Part shown: one piece after another, positions 60,255-64,000 of the stretch
Numbering within the stretch: the stretch's first letter is position 1
How the letters are laid out: each line of letters begins with the position of its first letter
Assembly: GCF_003572205.1 (NCBI RefSeq)
Contig: NZ_QXNY01000006.1
Location: forward strand, 62,001-126,000
DNA length: 64,000 nucleotides
Direction: 5' to 3'
Origin: Algihabitans albus
GTDB lineage: Bacteria > Pseudomonadota > Alphaproteobacteria > Kiloniellales > DSM-21159
Program-made: the position numbers and the translations under genes
The notes under the pieces: model-generated
The model's input: only the letters and a program-made list of their open reading frames with translations
Databases searched by the model: none
Told to the model about the DNA's origin: nothing

Positions 60255-61424
60255 GTGGCAGCCAACAGGGAGGACAAGGTGAGAACGGTCGTCATGGGCG
60301 CCGGCCCAGCGGGCCTCTATGCCGCCATCCTGATCAAGCGTGCGCGTCCCGACGCGCAGGTTTCGGTCTTCGAGCAGAATCCCCCAGACGCGACCTTTGG
60401 ATTCGGCGTTGTCTTCTCGGATCAGGCCTTGGCGTTTCTTCGAGAGGACGATCCCGAGACGGCGGATCTGATCGAGCCGCATATGAAGCGCTGGTCGGAT
60501 ATCGCCATCGTCCATCGCGGCGAGCGGATCGTCATCGACGGTGTCGGTTTCGCTGGGATCGGCCGCTTGGAGCTGATGCAGTTGCTGCAGGCGCGCGCTG
60601 CCGAGTTTGACGTTCGGCCGCATTACGAAACCAGGATCAAGTCTCTGGAGACGCTGCCCGAGGCCGACCTGGTGATCGGCGCCGACGGTTTGAACTCGCT
60701 GGTGCGACGTTCGGCACCGGAGCCGTTCGGTGAAGAAATGCAGGATCGGACCAACCGCTTCGTCTGGTATGGCACGGACCGGGAGTTCGAGGCGCTGACC
60801 CAGACGTTCGTCGAGACAGAGTACGGTCCGATGAACGCCCATCACTATGCCTATGCGCCGGGGCGCTCCACCTTCATCGTCGAGACGACGTCGGAGAGCT
60901 TCCAGCGTGCCGGCTTCGCCGAGATGGAAGAGCCGGCTTACCGCGCCGTCTGCGAGCGTCTTTTCGCCGAGGCCTTGGACGGTGGCCGATTGATCGCCAA
61001 CAACTCCCTCTGGCGCCGTTTTCCGGACCTCTCCTGCCGAACCTGGTACAGCGGCAATCGCGTCCTGGTTGGCGACGCACTCCATACCGCGCATTTTTCC
61101 ATCGGCTCCGGAACGCGCCTGGCGCTGGAAGACGTCATCGCTCTGATCCGCGCGCTCGAAAGCCACGACTGGGATATCGCGTCGGCGCTGCCTGCCTACC
61201 AGGCCGCGCGCCAGCCGATCCTGGAGAAGATCGTCTCGGCCGCGCGCCGTTCATCGGCCTGGTACGAGGACTTCGACCAGCATATGGCGCTCGATCCCTG
61301 GCGCTTTGCACTCAGCTACATCCGGCGTGCCGGGCGGCTCGACGCCGATCGGTTGCGCGCGATGGCGCCCGGCTTCACGACCGCACTCGAAACGCGCGGC
61401 ATCGATCTGGAGCTGGCGGCATGA
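60255..61424 (+). CDS. FAD-dependent aryl-CoA hydroxylase (salicylyl-CoA 5-hydroxylase-like)
   Basis: The 389-residue flavoprotein has VVMGAGPAGLYAAILIKRA (about 12-30), FGFGVVFSDQALAFL (about 54-68) and RVLVGDALHTAHFSIGSGTRLALEDVIAL in two parts (about 271-299). This is the pattern of salicylyl-CoA 5-hydroxylase and of the N-terminal half of 2-aminobenzoyl-CoA monooxygenase; the C-terminal OYE half of the latter is absent. With the next gene a CoA ligase, the reaction is probably salicylyl-CoA to gentisyl-CoA. GTG 60255 is used; GTG 60279, with GGGAGG 5 nt upstream, is an equally good start. Confidence 0.87.
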   Translation: MAANREDKVRTVVMGAGPAGLYAAILIKRARPDAQVSVFEQNPPDATFGFGVVFSDQALAFLREDDPETADLIEPHMKRWSDIAIVHRGERIVIDGVGFAGIGRLELMQLLQARAAEFDVRPHYETRIKSLETLPEADLVIGADGLNSLVRRSAPEPFGEEMQDRTNRFVWYGTDREFEALTQTFVETEYGPMNAHHYAYAPGRSTFIVETTSESFQRAGFAEMEEPAYRAVCERLFAEALDGGRLIANNSLWRRFPDLSCRTWYSGNRVLVGDALHTAHFSIGSGTRLALEDVIALIRALESHDWDIASALPAYQAARQPILEKIVSAARRSSAWYEDFDQHMALDPWRFALSYIRRAGRLDADRLRAMAPGFTTALETRGIDLELAA

Positions 61425-62998
61425 GTGCCGCACCGACGCTTTCCGAACTGGCCGCCGAGGTCGGGTTCTCGCTTCCCGAGACATACAACGCGTCGCGCCT
61501 GCTTTGGGACAACCTCCAGCAACGCGCAGACGCGCCGGCCATCATCGCCGATAGCGGCGTTTGGACCTACCGCCGGCTGACCGAGGAGGCAGCGCGTATC
61601 GGCAACGCACTGCTCGCCGCCGGAGCTCGGCCCGGCGAGCGCGTCTTGCTGATCATGGACGACGAACCGGCCTACCCGGCAGCGATTATGGGGGCGCTGC
61701 GCGCCGGCCTCGTACCCGTTCTGCTCAACACACTCTCTCCGCCCGACCTAATCCGATTCTTTGCCGAGGACAGCGGTGCGGTTGCCGCTGTCGTCTCGCC
61801 AGCCTACCGGGATCTCGTCTCCGAAGCGGGGATAACGCAGAGCGCCTGTCGAACGCTGCTTGTGGCCGAGGCGACGCCGCCCTGGTCCGACGCCCCCGCC
61901 GAACTCGCCGAAAGTCCGACCTCGCGGCGGGACATGGCCTTCTGGATGTACTCGTCCGGTTCGACCGGCCGACCGAAGGGGGTCGTGCACCGCCATGAGG
62001 ATACGGCCTACATCGCCGCGACCTACGCCAAGCACATCCTCAAGATCGGACCGGACGACATCTGTTTTTCGGTTCCCAAGATCTATTTCGCCTACGGGTT
62101 CGGCAACTCGGTCGTCTTCCCGCTGTCCTGCGGTGCGGCGACCCTACTGATGCAGGGTCGGCCCCAGCCCGCGGCCATCTTTGCACAGATCGCGCGGCAC
62201 CGGCCTTCGCTGCTCTTCGGATTGCCGACGCTTTATACCGCGCTCGCCCGGGACGAGACAGCGGAGCGGGCGGACCTCTCGTCGGTACGTCTCTGTATCT
62301 CCGCAGCGGAAGTCCTTTCGGCCGATATCGCGACGGCCTGGCAGCAGCGCTTCGGACTGGACATTGTCGAGGGTCTCGGCTCCACCGAGATGCTGCACAT
62401 CTACCTCTCCAACGACGCGAAGCTGCGCAAGAGCGGTTCGGCCGGACGCGTGGTGCCTGGCTACGGAGTGAGGCTGCTGACCCCCGAGGGGCGGGAGGCT
62501 GCCGTCGGCGAAGAGGGCGTAATGGCGGTACGCGGCCTCTCGGGTGCCGAGCTCTATTGGAACCGGCCGGAGAAGACTGCGGAAACGATGAAGGACGGAT
62601 GGATTCACACCGGCGACCGCTTCGTTCGCGATGAAGACGGCTTCCATTTCTTTCGCGGCCGTGCGGACGATCTCGTCAAGGTCTCGGGCCAGTGGGTCTA
62701 TCCGTTGGAGATCGAGCTCGCTCTCAACGAACACCCGAAGGTCCAGGAAGCCTGTGTCCAGGCCGTGGAGATGGCGGACAAACGCTTGACCATCAAGGCC
62801 TGGATTGCTCCGGCGCGGGGGATCGAGCCGGAGGTCGCGTTGGCCGAGGAACTCAAGGTCTACACCAAAACGAAGCTGCTGCCGCACAAGTACCCGCGCG
62901 AGGTCGTCTTCGTCGACAGCCTGCCGAAGACCGGTACGGACAAGATCGACCGGCAGGCGCTCCGTCGTCTCAACCTCTCTCACCCTGCAAGCGCCTGA
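61421..62998 (+). CDS. Aromatic acid-CoA ligase (benzoate/salicylate type)
   Basis: The 525-residue adenylate-forming enzyme is of the benzoate-CoA ligase family: FWMYSSGSTGRPKGVVHRHE (about 170-189), FSVPKIYFAYGFGNSVVFPL (typical of aryl-CoA ligases), EGLGSTEMLHIYLSN, and the C-terminal Lys in KTGTDKIDRQAL. It should activate salicylate or a related hydroxybenzoate. ATGA overlap with the hydroxylase gene ties the two steps. Confidence 0.92.
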   Translation: MSAAPTLSELAAEVGFSLPETYNASRLLWDNLQQRADAPAIIADSGVWTYRRLTEEAARIGNALLAAGARPGERVLLIMDDEPAYPAAIMGALRAGLVPVLLNTLSPPDLIRFFAEDSGAVAAVVSPAYRDLVSEAGITQSACRTLLVAEATPPWSDAPAELAESPTSRRDMAFWMYSSGSTGRPKGVVHRHEDTAYIAATYAKHILKIGPDDICFSVPKIYFAYGFGNSVVFPLSCGAATLLMQGRPQPAAIFAQIARHRPSLLFGLPTLYTALARDETAERADLSSVRLCISAAEVLSADIATAWQQRFGLDIVEGLGSTEMLHIYLSNDAKLRKSGSAGRVVPGYGVRLLTPEGREAAVGEEGVMAVRGLSGAELYWNRPEKTAETMKDGWIHTGDRFVRDEDGFHFFRGRADDLVKVSGQWVYPLEIELALNEHPKVQEACVQAVEMADKRLTIKAWIAPARGIEPEVALAEELKVYTKTKLLPHKYPREVVFVDSLPKTGTDKIDRQALRRLNLSHPASA

Positions 62999-63009
62999 AG
63001 GAGACCGCC

Positions 63010-64000
63010 ATGGGGTCCCAGCCTTCCGCCGACACCGCGACGCGCGATGCCTTCTATCAGGAGATCGAGCCGGAGAATCTGCGCGCGCTCTGGTCCGTAA
63101 TGGCTGGGATCATCACGCCTGAACCCAAGAGCCCCTGCGTCGCTTTCAAGTGGACCTACGAAGCCGTGCGGGCGCGCCTGATGGAGGCAGCGGAGTTCAT
63201 CACGGCGAAAGAGGCCGAACGACGCGTACTGATTCTGGAGAACCCTGGCCTGAAGGGTACCTCCAAGGTCACGACATCGCTCTATTGCGGCGTCCAGCTT
63301 GTGATGCCGGGCGAAGTTGCGCCGGCGCATCGCCACAGCCAATCGGCGCTGCGCTTCGTGCTTGAGGCAAAGGGCGGCCACACCGCGGTCGGCGGCGAAA
63401 AGACGGAGATGCACTTCGGCGACTTCATTATCACGCCGAACTGGGAGTGGCACGATCACGGCAACACCTCCGACACGCCAGTGCTCTGGCTCGACGGCTT
63501 GGACATTCCCATTGTCCAGTTTCTCGATGCGTCCTTCGCCGAGGCTCTCGGCGAGGACGAACAGCCGCTCAGCAAACCGGAGGGCGACAGCCTGGCCCGC
63601 TTCGGCACCAACATGCTGCCCGTCGGCTTCGAGAAAACAACGCCGACCTCGCCGGTCTTCAACTATCCCTACGAGCGCTCGCGCGAAGCGCTAGAGAGTT
63701 TGCGTGCCCGTGACGACTGGGATCCCTGGCACGGGCTGAAGATGCGCTACGTCAATCCCCTCGACGGCGGCTGGGCGATGCCGACCATCGGCACCTGTCT
63801 CCAATTGCTGCCGAAGGGCTTCGTCACGCGACCCTACCGCTCGACCGATGCCACGGTCTTCGTCGGGGTCGAGGGGTGCGGCAGCATCAGAATCGACGGC
63901 GAAAGTTTCACCTGGGCCCCGCGCGATGTCGTCGTGGTGCCGTCCTGGCGGGAGGTGGTGCACGAGGTTGCGGAGGACGCCGTGCTCTTCAGCTACTCCG
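63010..64000 (+). CDS. Gentisate 1,2-dioxygenase, 3' end beyond window
   Basis: 330 codons are visible before the window ends; full length is about 345-370 residues. Both cupin domains are present. The first has PAHRHSQSALRFVLEAKGG (H107, H109) and TPNWEWHDHGN (H148, H150), the second the segment around GFVTRPYRSTDATVFVGVEG. The enzyme opens gentisate to maleylpyruvate using Fe(II) and O2. It lies 11 nt after the ligase gene, completing salicylate to salicylyl-CoA to gentisyl-CoA to gentisate to maleylpyruvate. Isomerase and hydrolase genes may follow outside the window. Confidence 0.93.
   Translation, partial: MGSQPSADTATRDAFYQEIEPENLRALWSVMAGIITPEPKSPCVAFKWTYEAVRARLMEAAEFITAKEAERRVLILENPGLKGTSKVTTSLYCGVQLVMPGEVAPAHRHSQSALRFVLEAKGGHTAVGGEKTEMHFGDFIITPNWEWHDHGNTSDTPVLWLDGLDIPIVQFLDASFAEALGEDEQPLSKPEGDSLARFGTNMLPVGFEKTTPTSPVFNYPYERSREALESLRARDDWDPWHGLKMRYVNPLDGGWAMPTIGTCLQLLPKGFVTRPYRSTDATVFVGVEGCGSIRIDGESFTWAPRDVVVVPSWREVVHEVAEDAVLFSYS

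Overview
The window is high-GC, densely packed bacterial DNA. Its gene content (mxa methanol dehydrogenase operon, aerobic cobF/cobG-type cobalamin operon, TRAP transporter, CoA-dependent aromatic catabolism) fits a facultatively methylotrophic alphaproteobacterium, probably of the Rhodospirillales/Rhizobiales kind. The genus cannot be fixed from sequence alone. I saw no rRNA, tRNA, CRISPR array or intact insertion sequence.

Region 1 (1-8.6 kb) is the end of mxaF followed by mxaJ-G-I-R-S-A-C-K-L-D. This is a complete periplasmic Ca/PQQ methanol dehydrogenase operon: enzyme subunits, cytochrome cL electron acceptor, and the MoxR/VWA-type maturation and calcium-insertion proteins. A perfect 12-bp hairpin separates mxaF from mxaJ.

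Region 2 (8.7-26.8 kb) is cobalamin biosynthesis. cobP, cobQ and cobO are on the minus strand and cobD is on the plus strand. A cobalamin riboswitch then leads a long plus-strand operon: DUF1636 gene-cobW-cobN-cobG-cobH-cobI-cobJ-(antisense cobK)-cobL-cobE-cobM-cobB-cobA-cobF. The riboswitch is followed by a 17-codon leader peptide whose stop overlaps the next start, and by a hairpin that could hide the leader's ribosome binding site. cobK lies antisense inside the operon and shares start-codon bases with cobL.

Region 3 (26.9-38.4 kb) is a catabolic cluster, nearly all on the minus strand. It holds a MaoC-like hydratase, an N,N-dimethylformamidase large-subunit-like enzyme, two acyl-CoA ligases, RidA, a full TRAP transporter, a DJ-1/PfpI (isonitrile hydratase-like) protein, a plus-strand alpha/beta hydrolase and a TetR regulator. 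Two copies of one dyad motif lie before its two transcription units. I do not know a described pathway with this composition; it is the best candidate here for an uncharacterised system.

Region 4 (38.6-48.2 kb) is accessory. After a sugar-acid type dehydrogenase comes a scar of broken genes (unknown frame with an in-frame stop, DprA-like fragment, SDR tail, SDR head fused into antisense DNA). Then follow visibly lower-GC genes: methyltransferase, DHA2 MFS pump, Rrf2 regulator, a small exported-protein operon (SnoaL, Atu4866-like, carboxymuconolactone decarboxylase-like) with an SDR and an AraC regulator, and an AsnC-type gene lacking its DNA-binding half.

Region 5 (48.2-64 kb) is aromatic degradation. 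A flavin phenol-type hydroxylase, a LigAB-type extradiol dioxygenase, an MhpC-like hydrolase and the hydratase/aldolase/acetaldehyde dehydrogenase set make a meta-cleavage route. A second divergon (thioesterase-IclR / flavin hydroxylase-CoA ligase-gentisate dioxygenase) matches the CoA-dependent salicylate-to-gentisate route. Four copies of a TTATTCGATTAAATAA-like motif sit at two divergent promoters 7.7 kb apart, suggesting one regulator for the meta-cleavage genes.
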